Source of the DNA: Candidatus Galloscillospira excrementipullorum
GTDB lineage: Bacteria > Bacillota > Clostridia > Oscillospirales > Feifaniaceae
Direction: 5' to 3'
Assembly (NCBI GenBank): GCA_018714125.1
Contig: DVNV01000052.1
Coordinates: forward strand, 1-53,614
DNA length: 53,614 bases
Positions 8,762 through 17,159 of the stretch are shown here, one piece after another (positions within the stretch are counted from its first letter, which is position 1; each line of letters begins with the position of its first letter). A program made the position numbers and the translations under genes. The notes under the pieces were generated by a model, which saw only the letters and a program-made list of their open reading frames with translations, ran no database searches and was not told the DNA's origin.

Positions 8762-8804
8762 GCCCCTTTGCCGGACGGATACGGCCGGCAAAGGGGCTTT
8801 TTTT
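8762..8804 (+). terminator. Terminator of the hydrolase-murF-ddl cluster
   Basis: A 13-bp perfect stem (8762-8774 with 8785-8797) and a 10-nt loop, followed by seven T residues. Confidence 0.9.
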
Positions 8805-8894
8805 CTCCTTTTTTGCCCGGTGCAACCAAAAGTTGCGGCCCCGGTTTCTGGCGCCCGGGCTTTTTTTCTGCTACGCTGTTTGCGGAGGTGACAC

Positions 8895-9680
8895 ATGATG
8901 ACTCTTTCGGAACGCATCCGGCAGTGCCGCCAGCAGGCCGGGCTGTCTCAGGAGCAGGTGGCGGAGCTTGTCGGCGTGAGCCGGCAGGCCGTTGCCAAGT
9001 GGGAGGCGGGGACAAGCGCCCCCAGCACCGAAAACCTGCTCAGGCTGGCGGGAATTTTCGGCGTAAGCGTGGACTCGCTGGTGCCCCAAAAGGCTTCCCC
9101 CGCTCCCTGTGCCCCCTGCGGCGCGACACCGCAGGAGGCCTCTCCCGCCCCGGCACGGGAGGCGGCCGGCACAGCCGGCGCCGCAAAGCGCGCCCTTTTG
9201 CGCCTTCTTGCCTGCGCCGGCTGCTACCTTGCGCTCTTCCTGCTGCTCAAGCTGCTCTTTGGCGACCTGCCGCAAAAAAGCCTCCTGGGCTGGCTGTTTG
9301 AGCCCGGCAGCTCCGACTACCTGTTTGGCTGGCTGCTGCAGCGAAAGCTCTTTTGGCTTTGCATGGGCATCTCCTGCCTGGCCGCCCTGCTCGGGAAAAC
9401 GCGTTTTGCGGCCGTCACCGTCATCTGCTTTGCGGCAGGGCTTGTGCTGGGGCAGCTTTTTGGCCCAAACCCCACCGGCGCCCCCTACGGGCACGGGCAC
9501 TACGGCTGGGCTATCTGGGGCGGCGTCTTTTTGCTCTCGCTTGTCATGGGCGGCCTTTTGGAGCGCCTGCACCGCAGGGGCATCCCCCTGCGCAGCCGTC
9601 AGGGGGCGCTGTGGGCCGCCGCAACCGTGGCGGGCTGGGTTTTTGTGGTGGTCTTTGTGCAGCTCTCCAAGCTGCGGTAA
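8895..9680 (+). CDS. XRE-family HTH regulator with C-terminal membrane domain
   Basis: A 261-residue protein. Residues 4-62 form a Cro/CI-type helix-turn-helix (SQEQVAELVGVSRQAVAKWE). A proline/alanine-rich linker follows, and from about residue 100 there are four or five hydrophobic segments. This is the common Firmicutes layout of a membrane-tethered regulator. The GGAGGTG site is about 4-7 nt before two adjacent ATGs (8895, 8898). It is a single-gene unit ending at the bidirectional terminator at 9764-9804. Signal and target are not visible. Confidence 0.85.
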   Translation: MMTLSERIRQCRQQAGLSQEQVAELVGVSRQAVAKWEAGTSAPSTENLLRLAGIFGVSVDSLVPQKASPAPCAPCGATPQEASPAPAREAAGTAGAAKRALLRLLACAGCYLALFLLLKLLFGDLPQKSLLGWLFEPGSSDYLFGWLLQRKLFWLCMGISCLAALLGKTRFAAVTVICFAAGLVLGQLFGPNPTGAPYGHGHYGWAIWGGVFLLSLVMGGLLERLHRRGIPLRSRQGALWAAATVAGWVFVVVFVQLSKLR

Positions 9681-9763
9681 CGCCGCCAAAGGGGCAAAAA
9701 GAAACGGCCACGCGCCCTGCTTTTGGGCCTTTTTCCCCATCTGCTCCCATCTGCCGCCAAATC

Positions 9764-9804
9764 AAAAAAAGAAGGGGCTTTTTAAGAAAGCCCCTTCTTT
9801 TTTT
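9764..9804. terminator. Bidirectional terminator between HTH and SLH genes
   Basis: An 18-bp perfect inverted repeat (9764-9781 with 9787-9804) ends in seven A on the left and seven T on the right. It serves the convergent genes on both strands. Confidence 0.9.
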
Positions 9805-9829
9805 GAAAACTCCCGCCTTGGCGCCCGCC

Positions 9830-11494
9830 TTACCCCAGATAGGAGAAGACGGCAACGGCGCAAAGCTCCCCGTCAATCGTGTTGAGCAGCAGGTCGGCCA
9901 CATAGCAGCTGCCGCCGTCTGCATCCGAAACGCCGATGCTCTCCGCCGAGGCAATCGAGACGCCGGCCGCATCGTCCAGCGCCAGCAGCCCGTCCTCCCC
10001 GTCCTGCGGGAAGGCGTCCACGGTGTAGACGGCAGCCTGCTCATGCATCGGATAAACCGTGATGTCGGAATAAAAATCCTCTCCCGGCACGACCGTCCCG
10101 TCCTGCACGGTGTAGCCCTGCGAGAGCGAGATGCCCTTGCCGTCGCCGGGCAGCGCCGTCACAACGCCGCGCACCCACCGGGGCGTATCCTGTCCCGACT
10201 GCGACAGCTTGACAAGCTGGTCCACGGCGCCGTCCTGCCCGATGCGAAACCGCACATAGCTGCGCCCCGCCATGAGATAGTCCTCATCGCTGCCCTGCGG
10301 CGCAAAGAGGTCCCTGCCCGAGGAGGCCTCGGTCAGCAGCGTCATCTCCTGGCCCGCCGCCAGAACATTCAGCAGATAGCGGCTCTTACCGTTGTCGCTG
10401 ACCATGCTGGCGCTGTCAAGCAGTCCGTAATACACGCCCGTCATCGAGAGGTCGCCCGGCGCAGACACCAGCATGGCGCGCACGACGCCGTCCTCCTGCA
10501 CGCAGGTCAGCACCCTGCAGGTGGACACGCCGCTCCCCCCGTTTATCATGGGCAAATCGTCCCTGTCAATCACGGTGTAGCCTATGCCGGTGTCTTGGGT
10601 GCCAATCATCTGATAGACAACGGTATCCTCCGTCACCTTGGCCGTAACCTCCGGGCTGTCGGGGTTCCCCAGCCTGAGCTCATAGGAAATATTGCTAAAC
10701 TGCGTGGCAAGCTGCGAGGCGTCAATGCCCGTCTCAAGCCGGGCGGCCGGCGTCAGCGACAGCAGCATGCCGCCCTCCGTGGCGGTGTAGGAAAACAGCA
10801 CCCCCACCGTTTTTTCCGGCATCGAAAGCCCCGGCGCCGGCGTCAGCAGCAGCTTGCTGCCGTCTGCCTGGAGCAGGCTGAGCTTCCCGTTTTGCATGCC
10901 AAGCCCCAGCGCAAGCCGTTGCTCCTCAGAGGCAAGGCTGCGCAGGGTGTTCCAGGCCATCTGTGCCACGCTGCCCCTCGTGCAGCCCTCCTGCGGCACT
11001 CCCTCCATCAGGCCGGCCTCGCGTGCCGCCTCCAGGTACCCGTTGGGAAAGCTCAGGCTGTTGTCCGCCAGGCCCGAGGCAACCAGCAGCATCTTTGCCG
11101 CCTCCGGCAGGCTCACGGTGTCCTGCGGCCAGAACAGGCCGTCGTCGCGGCCCTCGATTGCCCCCGCCTGCACGGCCCAGGCAATGGCCGGTGCAGACCA
11201 TCTCCCCTGCTCCACGTCGGGGAAAGGCGCCTGCTCCACAGCCGTCTCCTGCTCCGCCGCCAGCAGCTTGTTCAAAAGCTGGGCAAATTCCTCTCTTGTA
11301 TAACTCTGCTCGGGACGATAGGTCCCGTCGGGGTATCCCTCAATCACGCCCTGCTCATACAGCGCGTCAATGGCCTGCGCGTAAGGCGAGGTCTCCTGCG
11401 TCACATCCGAAAAGGCCCCTGCCGATACGGGGGCCGCCAGCAGCAGCAGCAGCAGCGCCAGCGCCGCCGCCCCTGTTTTGCGCAACAACTTCAT
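9830..11494 (-). CDS. Secreted S-layer homology (SLH) domain protein
   Basis: A 554-residue exported protein. It has a signal peptide (basic MKLLRK, long Leu/Ala core, cleavage near SAGA, residue 26). Then come two clear SLH modules (AFSDVT... and PFPDVEQG..., about residues 27-80 and 90-140) and a weaker third that begins near LSFPNGY. The remaining 400 residues are beta-rich and unrecognised. SLH modules normally bind pyruvylated secondary wall polymer, so the protein is likely wall-attached. Start 11494 is set by AAGGAGG. It is the second gene of a pair with an anchored protein 53 bp upstream. Confidence 0.85.
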   Translation of the reverse strand: MKLLRKTGAAALALLLLLLAAPVSAGAFSDVTQETSPYAQAIDALYEQGVIEGYPDGTYRPEQSYTREEFAQLLNKLLAAEQETAVEQAPFPDVEQGRWSAPAIAWAVQAGAIEGRDDGLFWPQDTVSLPEAAKMLLVASGLADNSLSFPNGYLEAAREAGLMEGVPQEGCTRGSVAQMAWNTLRSLASEEQRLALGLGMQNGKLSLLQADGSKLLLTPAPGLSMPEKTVGVLFSYTATEGGMLLSLTPAARLETGIDASQLATQFSNISYELRLGNPDSPEVTAKVTEDTVVYQMIGTQDTGIGYTVIDRDDLPMINGGSGVSTCRVLTCVQEDGVVRAMLVSAPGDLSMTGVYYGLLDSASMVSDNGKSRYLLNVLAAGQEMTLLTEASSGRDLFAPQGSDEDYLMAGRSYVRFRIGQDGAVDQLVKLSQSGQDTPRWVRGVVTALPGDGKGISLSQGYTVQDGTVVPGEDFYSDITVYPMHEQAAVYTVDAFPQDGEDGLLALDDAAGVSIASAESIGVSDADGGSCYVADLLLNTIDGELCAVAVFSYLG

Positions 11495-11547
11495 GGCAAT
11501 TCCTCCTTGTCCTTCCTTTTCGAACCCGTCCCGTTTGCCCGGGTACC

Positions 11548-12339
11548 TCACTCCAGAGTCTCCACCGACTTGACCATCGGCAGCTCGCCCGAAAGGTCCA
11601 TCACGATGCGGCGCACGGCCGTCAGCGTGCTCTGCCCGGTCTCCACGTCATCCTGGTAGCAGTCCACCGTCAGCTCGACCGTGTCGCCCTCCACCTCACA
11701 GCTTTTGACCTTGGCATATCCCGCCACGTCGATTCCGTAGGAGGGGGCCGAGTAGCGGCTGGTGATGACATCAAATTTGAAGTCGCCAAACTGCTCAAGA
11801 GAGTGGTGGTTGAGCGCGCTGTCGTAGCCCAGCTCCTCCTTTGCCACCTTTTCCACCGATTCCGCCGTGACATACACGCGGTCTTCGCTGGCCACGGCGC
11901 CTCCGGCAAAGGCGGGATTTTTCAGGCTCTCCCACACGCCGTAAGCGATAATGTAGTCGTTTTCCACCGCCTTGATGTCGGTGAAATCGGGAAAGTTGAG
12001 CGATACCAGCGAGGCAATGGTGCCGGCATACAGCATGTCCCCCTCCATCAGAGAGGCATAGTCCACTTCCTGCCCGGTAAACATCTGGGCCACGCGCTCG
12101 GCCGTCGCCTCCTGTTGCCCCTGCTGCTGCGTTTGGTTGATGGTCTCCTCGTAACGGGCCGCCTCGTCCGTGCTTCCGGGCGGGAGCACCTCATCGGCCG
12201 ACCGCAGTGCACGCCATGCGGCACGCAGGCCAAAAAATGCCGCTGCCAATATCAAAATCCATGCAGCCAGCCCATACAGCAGCGTCTTTCCGAGCTGGCC
12301 CGTCATCTCGGGCTCCGGCGCCCGTCCATGCTTTGTCAT
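11548..12339 (-). CDS. Membrane-anchored extracytoplasmic protein, unknown function
   Basis: A 263-residue protein: short cytoplasmic N-terminus, one transmembrane helix (about residues 19-42), a Gln/Glu-rich linker, then a soluble outer domain of about 180 residues. The domain has no motif I recognise. The start at 12339 is set by AAGGAGG. It precedes the SLH gene by 53 bp on the same strand, so the two are probably co-expressed and work at the cell surface. Confidence 0.7.
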   Translation of the reverse strand: MTKHGRAPEPEMTGQLGKTLLYGLAAWILILAAAFFGLRAAWRALRSADEVLPPGSTDEAARYEETINQTQQQGQQEATAERVAQMFTGQEVDYASLMEGDMLYAGTIASLVSLNFPDFTDIKAVENDYIIAYGVWESLKNPAFAGGAVASEDRVYVTAESVEKVAKEELGYDSALNHHSLEQFGDFKFDVITSRYSAPSYGIDVAGYAKVKSCEVEGDTVELTVDCYQDDVETGQSTLTAVRRIVMDLSGELPMVKSVETLE

Positions 12340-12390
12340 TGTTTTTTCCTCCTTGCACACAAAACGGCCAAAATGCCGCCAGACGCAAGA

Positions 12391-12412
12391 CAAGGCGGGA
12401 GCCCCCGCCTTG
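12391..12412. terminator. Hairpin between the Lrp gene and the anchored-protein gene
   Basis: A 9-bp stem (12391-12399 with 12404-12412) and 4-nt loop. Only a TCTT follows on the minus strand, so termination after the Lrp gene would be partial. Confidence 0.35.
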
Positions 12413-12509
12413 CGCTTTGATGTTTCCGCATCGCCTCTCGGCTCCTGCTGAATTTAGACGGCGCCCCGCCGAGGGAAGTTCCCTCCCCCGCAGGCCCGCT
12501 CGACTCGCT

Positions 12510-12980
12510 TTACAGCTCGATGGGGAAATTGAGCTTGACCGTGGACAAAATAATTGCCGTCGACGTCTTGGATACGCCAACTGCCGCCTTGATGCGCGCA
12601 AGCAGCTGCTCCAGCGAGGCCGTCGACGCCGTGATAATCTTGAGCTGATAGTCGTACTCCCCCGTCACCGAGTAGCACTCCAGAACGTCGGGCTCGCTTG
12701 TCACCAGGTCGCGAAAAGCCGCCCCCACCGCCAGGTCGGGGTTGCCCATGGCCACCAGCATAATGGCCATCACTTCCTTGCCCAGCTTGGAATTGTTCAA
12801 AATGGCCGTGTATCTTTCGATAATACCTGCATTTTCCAGCTTGCGCAGACGTTCGCTGACCGCCGGCACCGACATGCCGATATTCTCCGCAATGTCCGAG
12901 GCCGTTGTCCTTGCGTTGATTTGCAGCAGCTTGATGATTTTTGTATCGACAGCGTCAATCTTTTTCGTTTTGTCGGCCAT
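12510..12980 (-). CDS. Lrp/AsnC-family transcriptional regulator
   Basis: A 156-residue regulator. The N-terminal winged helix-turn-helix covers about residues 8-58 (KIIKLLQINARTTASDIA, then the recognition helix around VPAVSERLRKL). A C-terminal RAM ligand-binding domain covers about 68-150 and contains the characteristic TGEYDY. Proteins of this family sense amino acids and assemble into octamers. A GGGAGG site precedes the ATG, and a good promoter lies about 110 nt upstream. Targets cannot be read from the window; the neighbouring envelope operon or AEC transporter are candidates only by position. Confidence 0.9.
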   Translation of the reverse strand: MADKTKKIDAVDTKIIKLLQINARTTASDIAENIGMSVPAVSERLRKLENAGIIERYTAILNNSKLGKEVMAIMLVAMGNPDLAVGAAFRDLVTSEPDVLECYSVTGEYDYQLKIITASTASLEQLLARIKAAVGVSKTSTAIILSTVKLNFPIEL

Positions 12981-13088
12981 AAACCCTCTGTTGCCTCCCT
13001 TACCCTCTTATTTCTTTAAGGTGCCCTGCGCCATGCACAGCACTATTTTTGCGCGGACTGCGGGCAGCCCGACGAACATGTCAGCCTT

Positions 13089-13117
13089 ATTATAGAGGAA
13101 AATCCGTAAAATTTCAA
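13089..13117 (-). promoter_or_regulatory. Promoter of the Lrp/AsnC gene
   Basis: TTGAAA (13117-13112), 17-nt spacer, perfect TATAAT (13094-13089) on the minus strand. It gives a leader of about 100 nt. The rest of the 12981-13329 interval is AT-rich; no promoter for the opposite tepA-like gene was convincing. Confidence 0.7.
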
Positions 13118-13329
13118 CGCTTTTTCGAAGTTTTTTGAAAAATGCCTAATTTTTTCAAATTGTATCCTGGAGAGTTTCATTCTTTCAAGGCCGCTTGTCC
13201 CTGAGCAAAGTCCTTTTGTCCTCCTCTCTGAGCCTTTTCCCCTGCATAACAGCCTGCTTTTTGTGCATGCTGACCTTCAGAGAACCGTCGGCGCATTCGC
13301 CAAACGGGTTTTGCGAAGGAGAGTTTTTC

Positions 13330-14220
13330 ATGCAGGAGTTTTCTTTTCTGAGCGGGCAGGAGCCCGCCCTCCCCGAGAGTGGGGGCGACAGGGCTGCAAA
13401 AGGCAGCCTCTCTTCCATTGAGGACTACGGCTCCATCACGCTGCGCACCGCGCGCGCCACCGTGCACATCATCACCATTGTGGGGCAAATCGAGGGCCAT
13501 ACCGCGCAAAATTCCTCTACCAAGACCACCAAATACGAGCACATCATCCCCCAGCTTGCCGCCATCGAGCAGTCGCCCAACATCGACGGCCTGCTCATCC
13601 TGCTCAACACGGTGGGCGGCGACGTGGAGGCCGGCCTTGCGATCGCCGAGGTCATCGCCTCCATGACAAAGCCCACCGTCTCGCTGGTGCTGGGCGGCGG
13701 CCACTCCATCGGCGTGCCGCTCACGGTGTCGGCCCGCCGGTCCTTCATCGTGCCCTCCGCCACCATGACGGTACACCCCGTGCGCTACAACGGCACCATC
13801 ATCTCGGCGCCCCAGACCTACCGGTACCTCGACCGCATCGAGGAGCGCATCGTGGGCTTTGTGGCAAGAAACTCCAAAATCACCCGGGAGCGCTATCTGG
13901 AGCTCATGAAAAACGTCGGCGAGCTGGCCACCGACATCGGATGCATTCTCAACGGCGAAGAGGCCGTGGCCGAGGGGCTTGTCTCCTCCCTGGGCGGCAT
14001 TGCCGATGCCTTTGAGGCGCTGTATGAGATGATTGAGCACGACGGGCAGGGCAAGGCATCCGCACGGCAGGCCAAAGGCGCCCCAAAAAGGGCATCGGCT
14101 GCGCCGCAGGAGACGGCGCCCCCTGCCCGAGGCAAACAAAGGCAACAGAAAGCGCCCCGGCAAAGCGCCCCGGAAGAGGCGCCCAAAACACGCCGCTCCC
14201 AAAAAGAGCCGCGCACCTGA
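13330..14220 (+). CDS. tepA: ClpP-fold serine protease (TepA-like) with basic C-terminal tail
   Basis: A 296-residue protein of the ClpP/TepA group. The serine nucleophile is in GGGHSIGVP and the histidine in MTVHPVR, about 25 residues later, with the ClpP-like handle between them. TepA of Bacillus is linked to protein translocation and has about 245 residues. Here an extra tail of about 55 residues is rich in Lys, Arg, Gln, Pro and Ala and is probably disordered. Start 13330 has a GAAGGAGAG site; an upstream ATG at 13195 in the same frame lacks one. Single gene, closed by a strong terminator. Confidence 0.82.
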   Translation: MQEFSFLSGQEPALPESGGDRAAKGSLSSIEDYGSITLRTARATVHIITIVGQIEGHTAQNSSTKTTKYEHIIPQLAAIEQSPNIDGLLILLNTVGGDVEAGLAIAEVIASMTKPTVSLVLGGGHSIGVPLTVSARRSFIVPSATMTVHPVRYNGTIISAPQTYRYLDRIEERIVGFVARNSKITRERYLELMKNVGELATDIGCILNGEEAVAEGLVSSLGGIADAFEALYEMIEHDGQGKASARQAKGAPKRASAAPQETAPPARGKQRQQKAPRQSAPEEAPKTRRSQKEPRT

Positions 14221-14237
14221 CCCCCTTTGGGGAACTT

Positions 14238-14278
14238 AAAAAAGGCACCGCCCTTTTGCAAGAGGGCGGTGCCTTTTT
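14238..14278. terminator. Bidirectional terminator between tepA and the AEC transporter gene
   Basis: A 16-bp stem (14239-14254 with 14263-14278) bounded by A-run and T-run, suited to both convergent genes. Confidence 0.9.
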
Positions 14279-14325
14279 GCGGCCCTTTCCGGCAAACGCG
14301 GTGCGCGCACCGCTTCGTTTAGGCA

Positions 14326-15243
14326 TTATGCCTGCAGCAGCCCGCCGCACAGTGCCGCCATCAGGGGAATGCTTGCCATGCACAGCACGGTCGAAATGCA
14401 GACCTGCCCTGTGGCCTTTTCGTAGTCTTTGCCATACTGCTGGGCAAAAATGGCGCCTAAGCTTCCGGCAGGACAGGCGCTGGTGATGAAAAGCGCCAGC
14501 TTGAGCTCAGAGCTGCCCAGGGGCAGCGCCCGCAGCAGCAGTGCGCCGGCCAGGGGAATCAGCAGCAGCCGCACGAGGGACACCGTGTAGCTGGAGCGCA
14601 CGGCAAACACCTTTTTCAGGTCTGTCTTTGCCAGGTATGCGCCCAACAGCAGCATGGCAAGCGGCGTGTTCAAGCTGCCAACGGTGGAAAACACCGAAGC
14701 GGCAAGCGCCGGCTTGGGGATGTTCGCGGCGTACAGCGCCGTCCCCAGGGCCACAGACAGCACCACCGGGTTTTTGAGCACCGCCTTGAGCTTCATGGTG
14801 CCCTTGTCCCCCGTTATCATGACGAGGCCCACCGTGTACTGCAGCAGCCCTATCATGACAATCATGGCCGAAATCAGAAAGGCCGCGTCGCCGCCCAGCA
14901 CACTCTGCACCAGGGGGATGCCGATAAAGCCCGCATTGGAGAAAGCTGCGCCAAAGCAGGAGACCCCGTCTTTGGGAAAAATCAGCACCGCCGCCGCCAC
15001 CGAAAGCGCCATCAGCAGCGCCGACGCAACGGCCGACTGCACCAGCACCGCCGTTTTTTCGGCTGTCCTGTCTGCCCACAGGCTGTTAATCAAAATGACG
15101 GGGATGACAGCCAAAGTCAGCAGCCTGCCGATGTCGGCCGTGCCCTGCTCGCCGAGCAGCCCCTTGCGAAAGAGCACAAAGCCTGCCGCCATAAGCAAAA
15201 ACATCTCCGCAATCTTCTGCAGCAATATCATCGTCGTCTGCAC
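14326..15243 (-). CDS. AEC-family transporter (auxin efflux carrier type)
   Basis: A 305-residue integral membrane protein with about ten hydrophobic segments arranged as two halves of five. It carries the family's conserved N-terminal pattern (about 35-60, LTLAVIPVILINSL) and a proline/asparagine-containing helix break in the second half. Bacterial members export or exchange small organic acids such as malate; the substrate is not evident here. It is a single gene with its own promoter. Confidence 0.85.
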   Translation of the reverse strand: MQTTMILLQKIAEMFLLMAAGFVLFRKGLLGEQGTADIGRLLTLAVIPVILINSLWADRTAEKTAVLVQSAVASALLMALSVAAAVLIFPKDGVSCFGAAFSNAGFIGIPLVQSVLGGDAAFLISAMIVMIGLLQYTVGLVMITGDKGTMKLKAVLKNPVVLSVALGTALYAANIPKPALAASVFSTVGSLNTPLAMLLLGAYLAKTDLKKVFAVRSSYTVSLVRLLLIPLAGALLLRALPLGSSELKLALFITSACPAGSLGAIFAQQYGKDYEKATGQVCISTVLCMASIPLMAALCGGLLQA

Positions 15244-15293
15244 TGAAATCCCTCCCGGTTTTTTACGGGGTTTCGCCCCCTTGGTCTGACTTT

Positions 15294-15322
15294 ATCATAG
15301 GGAGGAATTTCTGCTTTCACAA
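15294..15322 (-). promoter_or_regulatory. Promoter of the AEC transporter gene
   Basis: TTGTGA (15322-15317), 17-nt spacer, TATGAT (15299-15294) on the minus strand. Confidence 0.55.
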
Positions 15323-15453
15323 GTTGTCTGCAAATTGTTGAGCTGCTCATTTTTTTCATAGCGGCTCTGCAGGCGGCCGGGGGGCCTTCTGCTGCCGGAC
15401 GCCCCCTGCCGCGCGCCCTTTGGCCCGCACTGCACCTGCCTGCTGCGCCGTGG

Positions 15454-15512
15454 CCAGGGGGGCGCATTCCGGCAGTCCCCCTGGAAGACCGCCGGAATGC
15501 GCCCCCCCTTTT
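15454..15512 (+). other. Strong hairpin with an alternative pairing in the 15244-15642 intergenic region
   Basis: A 17-bp perfect stem pairs 15457-15473 with 15491-15507 and is followed by four T on the plus strand. An 8-bp stem (15454-15461 with 15477-15484) shares its left arm, so the two folds exclude each other. No gene starts on the plus strand nearby. Otherwise this interval holds only the AEC promoter and the downstream terminator; no coding potential is visible. Confidence 0.5.
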
Positions 15513-15570
15513 GTTGCCTCCTTTGCTTTGGGGAAAGCCCGCCGCCCCCTGCCCCTGCGCGCGGGATAGG

Positions 15571-15603
15571 AAAAGCCCCCGTGCCGGACGCACGGGGGCT
15601 TTT
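15571..15603. terminator. Terminator of the GltS-like transporter gene
   Basis: A 13-bp stem (15571-15583 with 15591-15603) with a 7-nt loop and T/A ends on both sides, 40 nt after the minus-strand stop. Confidence 0.8.
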
Positions 15604-15642
15604 GAGTTGTGAGAAATCCCTGAAAGACAGGGCTGCCTTTTG

Positions 15643-16863
15643 TCAGGCCCCCATGGCCATGACAACCGGAGCCAAAATGCCTGCGATAAGCACCGACACG
15701 ATGGACACGGCAATCACCGAGCCCAGAATCATCTTGGGCATCAGGTGATTTTCCACCGTCTCCTTGCGCTCCTCGGAGCACTCCAGCGAGGCAATACACT
15801 CTTTGACCAGAATAAAATTGTAGGGGAAGCCCAGGAAGCAGTTGAGGCCAACCGCAAGGGCCATGGGCTTGGAAAAACCGACAATCTTGGAGGTGCCCAG
15901 CAGGATAGAGCCGATGAAGATACCCACGGTGGCCAGCGCCAGGCCCGTGACCAGCGGCACAACCAGCGAAAGCAGCAGCTGCGCGGTGGCGGTCTTGAGG
16001 AAGCTCATGAAATAGGCGGTCAGCGCCCAGTTGAGGAAGCCGTAGGACTGCGCCTTGTTCATGGGCGAGGTGTCGATGATGCCGAGAGCGGCGGCCAGAA
16101 TACCAACCACGATACCCGTGATGGAGGTCGACCACAGGGTCGAGTTGAAGGTCGTGTTGAGGAAGTCGGAGAGCAGCTTGGCAATCCAGCCGTAAAAGCA
16201 CAGCTCCAGGATGTACCAGTAGTTGCCCTTGAGCTTCTCGGGCACTCTGTCAACCAAAGCCTTTTTCTGCTCGGACTCCTCTTTCTTCTCCTCCGCCACC
16301 CAGGAGCCCTTGTCTATCTCTCCCAGCACGCGGGTGGCCTCTTTCTTGAGGAAAAGGGCGGTGAGCGGGAAGCCCACAAATCCCTGCATGATAAAGCAGA
16401 TGGACGACAGGGTTCCCAGCGCCGGCATGCCTGCGGCATTGCCCGCTTCACCCATAATCAGAGCCGCCATCAGGCCGCCGGTAAAGGGCGGCGCCATGGC
16501 CAGGGCCTGCGCCTTGCCGACCCACGGGATGTACTGGCCAAGGAGGTAGACCGTGATGACGATGCCCACAACGGCCGCCAGCGTGATAACCACAACTTTC
16601 CACTCACTCTTGAGCTCACGCAGGTTAAACAGCGTACCAATGTGAACCATGATGACGAAATTGACAAACTGATAGAAATAGGTGATGAGTGCGATGTCGA
16701 GAAAATCCTGCGGCAGGATGGTCCAGTAGCCCACGACAAAGATAATTGCAATAATCAGGATGGACGGAACGCGGGCTTTTGTCAGCGATGCAACCACATC
16801 GCCGATCCAAAGCGCAATGGCAATAAACACCAGCGCGCTTTGCATGGTCCAGGCGATAGTCAT
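15643..16863 (-). CDS. Sodium/glutamate symporter-like membrane transporter
   Basis: A 406-residue membrane protein with about ten to twelve hydrophobic segments in two halves joined by a charged, Glu/Lys-rich cytoplasmic loop (about 192-215). The glycine-rich PFTGGLMAALIMGEAGNAAG stretch (about 125-145) and the two-half layout resemble the GltS/ESS sodium-glutamate symporters, but similarity by eye is moderate. A GGAGGG site precedes ATG 16863. It follows an M20 amidohydrolase gene on the same strand (296-bp spacer with its own promoter), which suggests it imports an acylated or conjugated amino acid. Confidence 0.55.
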   Translation of the reverse strand: MTIAWTMQSALVFIAIALWIGDVVASLTKARVPSILIIAIIFVVGYWTILPQDFLDIALITYFYQFVNFVIMVHIGTLFNLRELKSEWKVVVITLAAVVGIVITVYLLGQYIPWVGKAQALAMAPPFTGGLMAALIMGEAGNAAGMPALGTLSSICFIMQGFVGFPLTALFLKKEATRVLGEIDKGSWVAEEKKEESEQKKALVDRVPEKLKGNYWYILELCFYGWIAKLLSDFLNTTFNSTLWSTSITGIVVGILAAALGIIDTSPMNKAQSYGFLNWALTAYFMSFLKTATAQLLLSLVVPLVTGLALATVGIFIGSILLGTSKIVGFSKPMALAVGLNCFLGFPYNFILVKECIASLECSEERKETVENHLMPKMILGSVIAVSIVSVLIAGILAPVVMAMGA

Positions 16864-16991
16864 GATGATTATTCCCTCCTAAAAATGAACTTCTTTTTCG
16901 GGATCACTTACAGCCTTTTGATTCCTCCAAGTCGTTGTAACCCCTGCCTTCCGCCGAACTGAGGCAGGGTTTCCGCGAAGGTTTATGGGTT

Positions 16992-17021
16992 ATTATAGTA
17001 CGCAAGGGCCGTCCTTTTCAA
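16992..17021 (-). promoter_or_regulatory. Promoter of the GltS-like transporter gene
   Basis: TTGAAA (17021-17016), 18-nt spacer, perfect TATAAT (16997-16992). The leader (16985-16864) can fold a hairpin with CCCTGCCT/AGGCAGGG arms at about 16940-16972, without a U-run. Confidence 0.6.
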
Positions 17022-17159
17022 GTGAATTTTTCACGGCAAAGCAAAATCGGGAAAATTTTATAGTTTTTGACAAAACAAATCTGTTTTTTTGCAAAATATG
17101 CCGATTTTTTTACGCCTTTTATGAAATTTTCAATGTTCACACCCCGCGCAACGCGGCAC

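Noticed and set aside
9353-11659. A 768-codon plus-strand open frame
   Set aside because: Antisense to the SLH protein gene and overlapping the HTH gene in another frame; no RBS or domain.
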